Source of the DNA: Thermogemmatispora aurantia
GTDB taxonomy: Bacteria; Chloroflexota; Ktedonobacteria; Ktedonobacterales; Ktedonobacteraceae
Length of the DNA: 64,000 nucleotides
Assembly: GCF_008974285.1 (NCBI RefSeq)
Contig: NZ_BKZV01000005.1
Location: 248,001 to 312,000 of the forward strand
Direction: 5' to 3'
Of the stretch, positions 8,282 to 16,927 are shown one piece after another. The notes beneath the pieces were generated by a model. It worked only from the letters and a program-made list of their open reading frames with translations. It had not been told where the DNA came from and ran no database searches. Position numbers and translations under genes: made by a program. Positions within the stretch are counted from its first letter, which is position 1, and every line of letters starts with the position of its first letter.

Positions 8282-10411
8282 ATGCCGATTCGCCAACTGG
8301 CCCCGGAGGTCGCAGCCAAAATCGCCGCTGGCGAGGTGGTGGAGCGCCCCGCCTCGGTTGTTAAAGAATTAATCGAGAACAGCATTGATGCCGGTGCCTC
8401 GCAGATCCGCGTCGACCTCATCCGCGGCGGCCTGCAGCTGATACGGGTGAGCGACAATGGCTGCGGTATTCCGGCGGAGGAACTGCCGTTAGCCCTGGCG
8501 CGCCATGCCACGAGCAAAGTCAGCACTGTTGAGGATCTGGAGAGCATTCGCTCGCTGGGTTTTCGCGGGGAGGCGCTGGCGAGCATCGCTGCGGTAGCGG
8601 AGGTTGCCTTGATCAGCCGTCCCCGTGGCGCCTTGCATAGTGCTCAGATCAGCGCTTGCAATGGGCAAATTTCAGCAGTCAGTCCAGCCGCTTCGCCCGA
8701 AGGTACCATTGTCACAGTGCGCAACCTCTTCAGCGCTGTACCGGCGCGTCTGAAGTTTCTGAAGAGCCGTCAGACAGAAGTCAGTCATTGTTTGCATTTG
8801 CTCCAGCAGTACGCCCTGGCGTACCCTGAGATTCGCTTCACGGTCACTAGCGAAGGGCGCGAGGTCTTTGCGACCCCTGGCGATGGTCAACTGGCTACGG
8901 TGCTGGTGCAGATGTACGGCCCGGCGGTGGCCAGGCAGATGGTGCCGCTCAGTGGCCAGTCTGCCGATGATCCCGAACGCCCAGTGATCAGTGGCTATGT
9001 CAGCCGGCCTGCCTGTTATAAGAGTACGCGCCAGTATCTCTCGTTCTTTGTCAATCGCCGTTGGGTCCACAGCCGCCTGCTGATTGCCGCTGTTGAAGAG
9101 GCCTATCGAACCCTGCTGCTCAGCGGACGTCATCCGCTGGCGGTCATTAATATCCAGGTAGACCCATCCCAGATCGATGTCAATGTGCACCCTGCCAAGA
9201 CGGAGATCCGCTTTCTGCGCGAGCGGCGGGTCTATGCCGAACTGATGCGTGCGGTACGGCGCGCTGTCCTGGAGGAGGCGGAGGTGCCAAGCTGGCAGCC
9301 GGCCCAGCGGTCGGTCTCCGCGGCTACTGCCAGTACCGATACGGTATTGGCTTCCCCGGAAGCTGCGTCGTCGCCCCAGCCCCTAGACGAGGAGACTGTC
9401 GCAGAGGAGCAGGCGGCAGCCTTGGCCCCGGGCGCGACTGTACAGGAGCAGTCAAGGGAGGCTTCCACCCCGCTGGCTGATCCTGCGCCGCGCAAAGGTC
9501 CTGAGAGCGGCAGTAGCCTCGGGTTGCGGCATGCTTTCCCTCTTGATAATCCCTGGCTGACAGTCAGCGAGGAGGAACGTGGAGAGCGAGCTGCGCTGCA
9601 GTCCCGTCTTTGGCAGAGTCATCTCCGTCCGCAGCAAGGTGAACCCACGCGCGGGCGCCGTCCTCTGAAAGCCATTCCTCCCGCGTCCGTGGAACCTGTG
9701 CAGGGCGAAGTAGAGGCAGAGCGGAGACAGGCTGCTCCAGCGAAAGAAGAGCTGCCTTCTCTGGCTGCTCCACTGACTCCAGAGGAGGTCTTGGTCGCTG
9801 CGCAGCCCGGACCTCGTCAGGAGCACAGTCGTTTTCCTGAGCTGCGTGTCATCGGACAGTTGCTTCAGAGCTATATCGTGGCCGAGGGGCGCGATGGCCT
9901 TTACTTGATTGATCAACATGCTGCTCACGAGCGCATTGTCCTGGAGCGTATGCTGGCCGCACGTCAGGGGCAGACCTCGCTCGCCCAGATGCTTCTGACC
10001 CCTTTGCGCCTTGACCTCTCGCCTGCTGAGTTGGAGGCCATCGAGGAGCGCCTCGACGATCTGCGCAGTTTGGGCTTCGAGCTGGAGATGCTTGATCACG
10101 GCCAGGTGCTGGCGCGTGCCGTCCCATCTGTACTTGCCAGGCAGCTCAGCGCGCGTTCGCTGCAGGAGCTGCTCAGGGAGCTGACGGCCCCCGAGCACGA
10201 TGGCTACAGCCAGACCTGGGAGGAGCATGCCCTCGCCAACATCGCTTGTAAGGCCGCCATTAAAGCCAACTATTTTCTAACCAGCAGCGAGATGCGCGAA
10301 CTGATCGATCAGCTGGCCCGCACGCGCGCGCCTTTTAGCTGTTGTCATGGTCGACCGACGACGATCCATTTCAGCGCTGCGGCTCTAGAACGCGAATTCG
10401 GGAGGCGCTAG
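8282..10411 (+). CDS. mutL: DNA mismatch repair protein MutL with endonuclease motif
   Basis: 709 residues. The GHKL ATPase motifs are present in order: ELIENSIDAGA, DNGCGI and GFRGEALASI. A variable Pro/Glu-rich linker (about residues 340-510) leads to a C-terminal dimerisation domain with DQHAAHERIVLE (about residue 543), matching the DQHA-x2-E-x4-E metal site of nicking MutL proteins, plus ACKAAIKA. The late motif is CCHGRP, where CPHGRP is usual. This is therefore a latent strand-nicking MutL as in organisms without MutH. ATG 8282 follows AAGGAAGAG. A longer frame from 7997 adds 95 residues with no MutL homology. No mutS is in the window. Confidence 0.96.
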   Translation: MPIRQLAPEVAAKIAAGEVVERPASVVKELIENSIDAGASQIRVDLIRGGLQLIRVSDNGCGIPAEELPLALARHATSKVSTVEDLESIRSLGFRGEALASIAAVAEVALISRPRGALHSAQISACNGQISAVSPAASPEGTIVTVRNLFSAVPARLKFLKSRQTEVSHCLHLLQQYALAYPEIRFTVTSEGREVFATPGDGQLATVLVQMYGPAVARQMVPLSGQSADDPERPVISGYVSRPACYKSTRQYLSFFVNRRWVHSRLLIAAVEEAYRTLLLSGRHPLAVINIQVDPSQIDVNVHPAKTEIRFLRERRVYAELMRAVRRAVLEEAEVPSWQPAQRSVSAATASTDTVLASPEAASSPQPLDEETVAEEQAAALAPGATVQEQSREASTPLADPAPRKGPESGSSLGLRHAFPLDNPWLTVSEEERGERAALQSRLWQSHLRPQQGEPTRGRRPLKAIPPASVEPVQGEVEAERRQAAPAKEELPSLAAPLTPEEVLVAAQPGPRQEHSRFPELRVIGQLLQSYIVAEGRDGLYLIDQHAAHERIVLERMLAARQGQTSLAQMLLTPLRLDLSPAELEAIEERLDDLRSLGFELEMLDHGQVLARAVPSVLARQLSARSLQELLRELTAPEHDGYSQTWEEHALANIACKAAIKANYFLTSSEMRELIDQLARTRAPFSCCHGRPTTIHFSAAALEREFGRR

Positions 10412-13011
10412 TGTTTGCCGAGGTGCTAACCGTGGCCGCTAGCTGGCAGGGCGAGCGACCCCTGTTGACTTATCAAATACCGGGGGAGCTGGCCGGACAA
10501 CTTCAGCCGGGCCAGCTGGTGGCCGTCCCCTATGGCGAACGGCTGGTCGAAGGTATCATCTGGCAGCTGGCGGAGTCCTGCGAGCACAGCGCGCCAGAAG
10601 CGCTGCGCCCCCTGCATGCTCTGCTTGACCCACAGCCGGTGCTGCTACCCCATCAACGTGCCCTGGCGGAGTGGATGGCCGATTACTATGTGACCTCGCT
10701 GGCTCTGGTTGTACAGCTGATGCTCCCGCCAGGCTTGCTGCAGGGGTCGCGCGCTGTGCTGACTCTCGTCAATGCAGAGCCGCGTGAGACGGCCTCGCTA
10801 CCGCTCCAGGCTCTGATCGGTCTGCTCCTGGATGAGGGCGAGATCGATGTTGCCCGCCTGCGGAGCATGCTGGGTCCTACGCGCGCCCGCCTTCTGCTCA
10901 AGGAAGCCGTGGCCAGTGGCCTGATCGAGCGCGTGCCACGCCTGGCGGAGCCGCGTCTGCGTCCGCGGCTACAGCGCGCTGTGCGACTCTGTCTGAGCGG
11001 CGAGGAGCTGGCTGCCTGGAAGCGGCGCCTGCAAGAAAGCCTGCCGCAGAATCTGGTGCCCGATGTCGCTCCTGCCTCAACCATCGAGCTGCTGCATTTC
11101 TCTCCTCCTCTGCGCCGACGTCCATCCTCGGCAGCCCCCTTGTCGCCTGGAGGGCCTACGGTCAAAGCTCCTGCCGCGGCAGCCAATGGGGGCCCAGGTC
11201 AGGAGGGCCTGCGCGCTCTGCGCGCCCTGGCTGCTGTCGACTTACTGGAACACAGCCCGCCCGATGTCACCTGGACGCCGAGCCGCCTGGCGCGCGCCAG
11301 TGGACTCACCCAGGCTCAGCTGCAGCAGCTCATCGCTGAGGGTGTTCTGGCGATCGACGAGAACGTGGAAGTCCGGCGCGACCCGCTGCGCGATCGGCGC
11401 ATTGCGCCTGGCGCCCCACTGCCGCTGACGCCTGCTCAGGAGGCGGCCTTGCGCGCCATTCTTGCCCCCGAAGCCGCTCAGCGTCCCTTGCTACTGCATG
11501 GCGTCACCGGTAGTGGCAAAACCGAGGTCTACCTGCAAGCCCTGGCGGCCCTCATTGCTCGCGGCAAGAAGGGTCTCGTGCTGGTCCCTGAGATTGCCAT
11601 CACTGCCCAGGCCATCCAGCGTGTTGCTGGGCGCTTCCCGGGACGGGTAGCCATTATCCACAGCGCCCTCAGCCCGGGTGAGCGCTACGATGAATGGCGG
11701 CGCATTCGGGCCGGTCAGGTTGATGTCGTCCTCGGCTCACGCTCCGCCCTCTTTGTCCCCTTACCCGACCTGGGCATCATCATCCTTGACGAAGAGCACG
11801 AGACGGCCTACAAGCAGGAGGAGCGCCGGCCCACCTACCACGCTCGTGAGGTAGCCTGCACCTTGGGGCGGCTCCTTTATATTCCCGTCGTTCTCGGCAG
11901 CGCAACCCCTTCCGTGACCAGCTTCTATCGTGCCCAGCAAGGGGCCTATCAGCTCGTGGAGCTGCCCGAGCGCATTGGGGCCCCTCTGCCCCCGGTGGAG
12001 ATCGTCGACCTGCGTAGCGAGCTGCACGCCGGTAACACCAGCATCCTCAGTCGTCGCCTGCGTAGCGAGCTGGAGCGCGTCCTCGCCCAGCGCCAGCAGG
12101 CCATTCTCTATCTCAACCGCCGCGGAGCTGCCAGCTGCGTCCTCTGTCGCGAGTGCGGCTATGTAGCCATGTGCGAACACTGCGACGTGCCGTTGACCTA
12201 TCACGCCACCGAGCGCATCCTCCTCTGCCACTACTGCAATCTTCAGCGTCCCGTCTTGACACGCTGCCCCCACTGTGACCATCACAGTCTGCGCTACTTC
12301 GGCGTCGGCACCGAGAAAGTCGAGCAGGCGCTCCAGCAGACCTTCCCCAACGCCCGGCTGCTGCGCTGGGACCGCGACACGGCCCGCACGCGGCGCGCCC
12401 ATGAGCAGCTCCTGGACCGCTTTGCCAATCATGAAGCCGACATACTGATCGGCACCCAGATGATCGCCAAGGGTCTCGATCTGCCCGGCGTAACCCTGGT
12501 GGGTGTGGTTGCCGCCGACATCGCCCTCATGCTGCCGGACTTCGCCGCCACCGAGCGCGCCTTTACGCTCCTCACCCAGGTGGCGGGTCGAGCCGGGCGC
12601 GGTAGCGAGTCTGGGCTTGTCATCATCCAAACCTTCAACCCGGAGCACTTTGCCATTGAAACCGCCTCGCGCCACGCCTACCACGAGTTCTACGCTGCTG
12701 AGATCACCCTGCGCCAGCGCTACGGCTATCCCCCTTTCCGCCAATTTGTCAAGTTCACCTATAGCCATACCAACCGGCGCCGTGCCCAGAATGAGGCCCT
12801 TCTCCTGCGCGAGCAGCTCGATCGCGCTATTGCCGAGCTGGGGTTAGAGGAGACCGACATCGTGGGACCGGCCCCGGCAGTAATGGAACGCATCCGCGAC
12901 GAATTCCGCTGGCAAATGATTGCACGCGGTCCCGATCTGCGTCCTCTGCTACGCGCCATCACCATCCCCCCGGGCTGGCACGTCGACATCGACCCGGTGA
13001 GCACCATGTAA
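10411..13011 (+). CDS. priA: Primosomal protein N' (PriA helicase)
   Basis: 866 residues starting at GTG 10411, which overlaps the mutL stop by one base (TAGTG) with GGGAGG upstream, so translation is probably coupled to mutL. Order: N-terminal 3'-fork-binding domain, a winged-helix-like region, Walker A GVTGSGKTEVYL (about residue 363), DEEH box, and then two CxxC zinc pairs per side (CVLCRECG, CEHC, CHYC, CPHC at about 575-627). GTQMIAKGLD and a RecA-like second lobe follow. It restarts stalled replication forks by loading the replisome. The length exceeds the E. coli protein because of inserts before the helicase core. Confidence 0.96.
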   Translation: MFAEVLTVAASWQGERPLLTYQIPGELAGQLQPGQLVAVPYGERLVEGIIWQLAESCEHSAPEALRPLHALLDPQPVLLPHQRALAEWMADYYVTSLALVVQLMLPPGLLQGSRAVLTLVNAEPRETASLPLQALIGLLLDEGEIDVARLRSMLGPTRARLLLKEAVASGLIERVPRLAEPRLRPRLQRAVRLCLSGEELAAWKRRLQESLPQNLVPDVAPASTIELLHFSPPLRRRPSSAAPLSPGGPTVKAPAAAANGGPGQEGLRALRALAAVDLLEHSPPDVTWTPSRLARASGLTQAQLQQLIAEGVLAIDENVEVRRDPLRDRRIAPGAPLPLTPAQEAALRAILAPEAAQRPLLLHGVTGSGKTEVYLQALAALIARGKKGLVLVPEIAITAQAIQRVAGRFPGRVAIIHSALSPGERYDEWRRIRAGQVDVVLGSRSALFVPLPDLGIIILDEEHETAYKQEERRPTYHAREVACTLGRLLYIPVVLGSATPSVTSFYRAQQGAYQLVELPERIGAPLPPVEIVDLRSELHAGNTSILSRRLRSELERVLAQRQQAILYLNRRGAASCVLCRECGYVAMCEHCDVPLTYHATERILLCHYCNLQRPVLTRCPHCDHHSLRYFGVGTEKVEQALQQTFPNARLLRWDRDTARTRRAHEQLLDRFANHEADILIGTQMIAKGLDLPGVTLVGVVAADIALMLPDFAATERAFTLLTQVAGRAGRGSESGLVIIQTFNPEHFAIETASRHAYHEFYAAEITLRQRYGYPPFRQFVKFTYSHTNRRRAQNEALLLREQLDRAIAELGLEETDIVGPAPAVMERIRDEFRWQMIARGPDLRPLLRAITIPPGWHVDIDPVSTM

Positions 13012-13041
13012 ATGGAAAAGCCATCCCACCCAGGTCAATCG

Positions 13042-16000
13042 CTAGGGGATAGCCTCAATCCGTACGCATCCCTGGCCAGGCATCAGGCGCACGCCTAGAC
13101 GGCGGCTGATCCTCCAGAGCGCCTCATAGATGGCATCGGCGATATCCGTGTCCTGGAGCAGCCCCGTCAACGTCTGCAGGGTCTCCTGGTCCTGAGCGAG
13201 CTGCCCGAGCGCCTCCGCCAGGGCACGGCGCAAGTACTTGTCTTCCTCCTCGCGACAAAGCAGATGCAGCAGCTGAGGCACAATCGAGCGCTCGCCGAGC
13301 TGACCAAGGGTATGGGCGATGGTGCAGCGCACCGGCAGCTCAACCTCCTCGTCGCTCAGCAGGGCCAGTAAGTATGGCCCCACGCTGCGCTCGCCCAAAT
13401 TGCCCAGCGTACGAGCAATCGCTTCCCGCATCCAGGAGCCGCGCCGCCGGTCGGCCAGCAGCGTCAACAGTTGCGGCACCACCCAGCGCTCGCCCAGATG
13501 GCCCAAAGCCCCCGCAATTGCCTCGCGCACCGGCAGCTCGACCTCTTCATCGGCCAGCAGCTCCAGCAGCAAGGGAATGACCGAACGCTCCCCCAGGTAG
13601 CCCAAGGCCACCGCGGTGGCATACCGTACCGAGCGATCAATATATTCGTTGTCAAGCAGGCCCAAGAGCTGCGGAATCAGGCTGCGCTCACCCAAGCGGG
13701 CCAAAGCCGCCGCGATCGCATGGCGCAGTGGCAGCGGCAAGCGCTCATCAGCGAGCAAGCGCAGCAGCTGAGGGGCGACGGAGCGCTCGCCCAGCTGGCC
13801 CAGGGCCGCCGCTAGCGTATGGCGCAGCGACAACGGGAGACGCTCATCGATCAGCAGGGCCAGTAACTGGGGGACGATGGAGCGCTCGCCGAGTTGACCC
13901 AGCGTCGCCGCAATCGCATCACGTACCGAGGGGTCAACCGTTTCATCCGTCAGCAGGCGCAGCAGCTGGGGCGCAATGGAGCGCTCCCCCAGGTAGCCCA
14001 GAGCATGGGCAATGGCGTAGCGTACCGAGGGATCGATTCCCTCATCGGAGAGCAAACGCAGTAGATGCGGCACAATGGAGCGCTCCCCGATCCGACCCAG
14101 GGCATTGGCAATGGCATAGCGCACCGAGGCATCGAGCTGCTCATCGACCAGAAGGTGGACAAGCGGCAGCGCTAGCGAACGCTCCCCAAGACGACCCAGG
14201 GCATCAGCGATGGCATCGCGAACCTGGACGTCAACCCCCTCATCGGCCAGCAGATGCAAGAGGCCCATATTGACCCACTCGCCGCCGATCTCAGCCAACA
14301 CCTCAGCACTATTGCGCCGGTCCAAAGGATAGGGCGTCGCTGTTAGCAGGGCAAAGAGACGGCTGATGACCTCCTGGCGCAGACCGCTCTCGCGCATCGT
14401 CGGACGCATGGCCAGACAGCGTCCCGCCAACAGCAGATTCGTATGGAAGAGATCGTCGCTGGAGCGTCGTCGCCCGCCACTGCCAAGCAGGTGCTGAAGC
14501 AGTGGGCTGATATCGCTGACTCGCCCCGCGTAGAGCAGAATCACCTCTTCCCACCAGGGATTGCCACGCCGTTTAATCAACTCTAGTAACTTTCCATGAT
14601 CGACAGCATAGAGAGCAGTCAGATACTCCTGTAACGTCAAATGAAGGAAACCATACCAACCACGAGCCTGCTCCTTCAAGAGGGTGTGCTGCCCAATGAT
14701 CTCGCTAAAGATCTCCTGACTCTGCTCGGCATCGAGGCCGATAGTGGGCAAGAAGCGAGCGATTTCCTGCAACACCTCATCCTCGGGAAAGTAGCGCTGG
14801 CCGCGCAAGTGGAAATGCCAGGCGATTGCCTCCAGCAACTGGAGCTTGTGCTGGGGCAAAAATTGACTGTGACGATGAATGTCACGGCTGCTATCCCAAC
14901 GTGTCAGCAGCGTCTCCACGCAGCGTCGATAGAGTTCCACACGTCGATCTGGCAGGTCCAGCTGCTCTTCATAGAGAAGAACGATCAGCGAGAGCAGCAG
15001 GGGATTGCCGGCCAGGGCCTGGACACGAGGGCTGCGCTCGAGACGATAGATCAGATCGTTCGCAGCCTCGGAACCCAGCTGAGAGCCGGTCAGTGCCAGC
15101 CAGCGCTGGATGAACTGACGAATATCCTCGGGCCGGAAATCGAGGACCTCCAGCTCGCGGAAGCCAGTCAAGCGGCTGCGCTGATGGTAGCCGGCCTTAC
15201 GCGCCGTCACCACGATCGGCACCTGGGGATAGCGCGTTGCCAGCTCTACAATCATCATGACGACAGAACGATAGGTTGACTCAGCCTCATCCTTACTGGC
15301 ACCGGTCAGTGTCTCATCGAGCGCGTCGAGCAGCAGGAGAGCGCGCCCCTCCTGTAAACGGGAGTGCATCAGCGCCAGGGCCGTAGTCCGAGGGATGCGA
15401 TAGCGCTCCTCCCATGTCCGCGCGGCAAATTGAATAATATCGATGTTATGAGGCGTAGCGATAGGGCTGGCAGAGACAAAGGTATTCAGCTCAACGAAGA
15501 TAGGGAGGTCAGGCAGGCCCTCTAGCTGGCCAGAGAGCGAGCGCAACGCCAGATATTTCAGGAGGGTTGTCTTGCCGGCGCCCGGGTCTCCCAGCACCAC
15601 GCTGCGGCGATAGCGGCGAATGGCCTCATCCGGGTCGAGTGTCGAGGCAGCCTGGCTATCGCAATAGCGATGGCCGCTGCGGCAGAGGTCGACGAGATCG
15701 CCGCTTAACTGTCGTCCGTAGCGCTCCTCATCGAGCTGGTAGCCCGGGCGAGTCTCCTCATGCAGACGCACACGGATATAGAGATCGAGCAGATTGATAG
15801 GAAGATTCATATCAAGAATCTGAAGATGAGTCAAGCGAGGATCGACACGCAGCCCTGCCTGATACTGCTCAAGCGCCTGGCGCAGGCAGCGAACGGAGAG
15901 GCGCTGACGCCAGGCATTCGCCTCATCTTCGCTCTGGGAGGCGCGCAAGCGCCCCAGATAGAGATTAACAGAGGCAGGGATGGCTGCGGCCAGCACGGCC

Positions 16001-16236
16001 CCCACCAGAGAGATGAAAGCCACCACGATCGGTGTATTTTCCCACCATGCACTGCTACTGGGAGGGCCAGCGAGCAGAGCCATCACCATCAGCCCTGGCG
16101 CCGTTCGAGCGGCTACTGGCTGTTCAGGCCAGCCAGAGGAGAGCACACGTGGAGCAACGATAACCCAGCCGAAGAGCGTCTGGGCCAGAATCATTGTGCC
16201 CATCGTTGCCAGAAGACGAAGAGAGCGGGTACACAT
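13042..16236 (-). CDS. Membrane-anchored NACHT NTPase with C-terminal HEAT repeats
   Basis: 1064 residues from ATG 16236 (GAGGACGGT upstream; the frame extends to 16638 without support). Two hydrophobic helices lie at about residues 8-27 and 66-90. The NACHT module has Walker A GDPGAGKTTLL (about 215), Walker B LLLLDALDE (about 304), sensor-like VVTARKAGY, GNPLLLSLI, and the winged-helix signature FLHLTLQEYL. Residues from about 655 on form at least ten 33-residue HEAT/PBS-lyase repeats, each carrying LGERS or a close variant. NACHT-repeat proteins in bacteria include antiphage STAND sensors; the effector here is not obvious, and the membrane segments could be it. It is convergent with priA, 30 nt apart, with no partner gene. 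Confidence 0.85.
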   Translation of the reverse strand: MCTRSLRLLATMGTMILAQTLFGWVIVAPRVLSSGWPEQPVAARTAPGLMVMALLAGPPSSSAWWENTPIVVAFISLVGAVLAAAIPASVNLYLGRLRASQSEDEANAWRQRLSVRCLRQALEQYQAGLRVDPRLTHLQILDMNLPINLLDLYIRVRLHEETRPGYQLDEERYGRQLSGDLVDLCRSGHRYCDSQAASTLDPDEAIRRYRRSVVLGDPGAGKTTLLKYLALRSLSGQLEGLPDLPIFVELNTFVSASPIATPHNIDIIQFAARTWEERYRIPRTTALALMHSRLQEGRALLLLDALDETLTGASKDEAESTYRSVVMMIVELATRYPQVPIVVTARKAGYHQRSRLTGFRELEVLDFRPEDIRQFIQRWLALTGSQLGSEAANDLIYRLERSPRVQALAGNPLLLSLIVLLYEEQLDLPDRRVELYRRCVETLLTRWDSSRDIHRHSQFLPQHKLQLLEAIAWHFHLRGQRYFPEDEVLQEIARFLPTIGLDAEQSQEIFSEIIGQHTLLKEQARGWYGFLHLTLQEYLTALYAVDHGKLLELIKRRGNPWWEEVILLYAGRVSDISPLLQHLLGSGGRRRSSDDLFHTNLLLAGRCLAMRPTMRESGLRQEVISRLFALLTATPYPLDRRNSAEVLAEIGGEWVNMGLLHLLADEGVDVQVRDAIADALGRLGERSLALPLVHLLVDEQLDASVRYAIANALGRIGERSIVPHLLRLLSDEGIDPSVRYAIAHALGYLGERSIAPQLLRLLTDETVDPSVRDAIAATLGQLGERSIVPQLLALLIDERLPLSLRHTLAAALGQLGERSVAPQLLRLLADERLPLPLRHAIAAALARLGERSLIPQLLGLLDNEYIDRSVRYATAVALGYLGERSVIPLLLELLADEEVELPVREAIAGALGHLGERWVVPQLLTLLADRRRGSWMREAIARTLGNLGERSVGPYLLALLSDEEVELPVRCTIAHTLGQLGERSIVPQLLHLLCREEEDKYLRRALAEALGQLAQDQETLQTLTGLLQDTDIADAIYEALWRISRRLGVRLMPGQGCVRIEAIP
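13280..14270 (-). repeat. Array of 99-bp coding tandem repeats (HEAT repeats)
   Basis: The bases encoding LGERS recur every 99 bp (for example near 13290, 13389, 13488 and 13587), giving ten units inside the NACHT gene. Units differ mainly in the surface-exposed first-helix residues (D-E-x-V/L-D/E-x-x-x-R) while the framework is nearly constant. In-frame unit gain or loss would keep the protein open. Confidence 0.85.
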
Positions 16237-16833
16237 ACCGTCCTCGTTTCTTGGCTTGCGCGCGCTGCATGCGAATACAGACTGCCGCGAGCGGAGAACT
16301 GTGAGCCTGGAGTAAGCCTTGGTCAATATCAAGCACATCGAACAGATCACCACCTTCGTTTCCCCCCGGTGCTGGCGTGGCGGGCGAAGAGAACAAGGCG
16401 GTAGTGCTCTGCGCTCAAGCCTCTCTTGCCGCCCGCCACCATAGGGGGAAGAGAGGCAAAGATAGGAGGATGCAAAGCTGGCCCAAGCCCCAGACCGGGA
16501 GCCGCTGGCTACAGCCTCAACCCTCTCCTGAGAAGCTCTACTACCTTGTACCAGCAGGCTCGTGCGCGACGCTGCAAGGAGTATGTCGGAGGAAGAAGGA
16601 TGGTCCTGGGACAACTCCGTCTGGAGGCGCTGGGGCACCCTGTACCCCGTGGCCTCTCTGCATCCTAGAAAAGAGGATAGTTGTTAGTTTGTTCTCTGTC
16701 AAAATAATTCCGCTAAATGGAACTATTCGCTATTCTTATGGATAGCATAGAGAGGAGCTATATCTTTGTCATCTGATCAATAAGAAGAAGATCAGCTGAA
16801 TTACCATTGAAAAGCAAGAGTAAATAAGAAAAT
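16237..16833. other. Intergenic region upstream of the NACHT gene, about 600 nt
   Basis: No gene supported. The 16675-16830 part is AT-rich and carries TCAAAATAATTCCGCTAAAT at 16699-16718. Overlapping frames here (to 16638 and on the plus strand) have no homology signal or ribosome binding site. Confidence 0.35.
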
Positions 16834-16867
16834 GGTGCTGTTCCTGGCAGGCGTCAGGAACAGCACC
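16834..16867 (-). terminator. Rho-independent terminator of the downstream S53 gene
   Basis: Perfect 13-bp stem GGTGCTGTTCCTG (16834-16846) and CAGGAACAGCACC (16855-16867) with an 8-nt loop. Read on the minus strand it is followed by ATTTTCTTATTTACTC. It lies 60 nt past the end of the S53 gene that stops at 16928. Confidence 0.85.
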
Positions 16868-16927
16868 AGCCTGGATCGATGCATCGCCGGGCCTATTGCT
16901 CGCCGGCTCTAGAAAAGGGGGAGTTCC

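Noticed and set aside
11761..12768. 335-codon minus-strand frame inside priA
   Set aside because: Antisense shadow of a strongly conserved gene; no recognisable content.
13280..14270. Regular 99-bp repeats as a possible CRISPR-like array
   Set aside because: The repeats are coding, in frame, and lack conserved spacers.
16237..16638. 134-residue N-terminal extension of the NACHT protein
   Set aside because: Composition and lack of ribosome binding site argue against it; the ATG at 16236 begins a hydrophobic helix with GAGGACGGT upstream.
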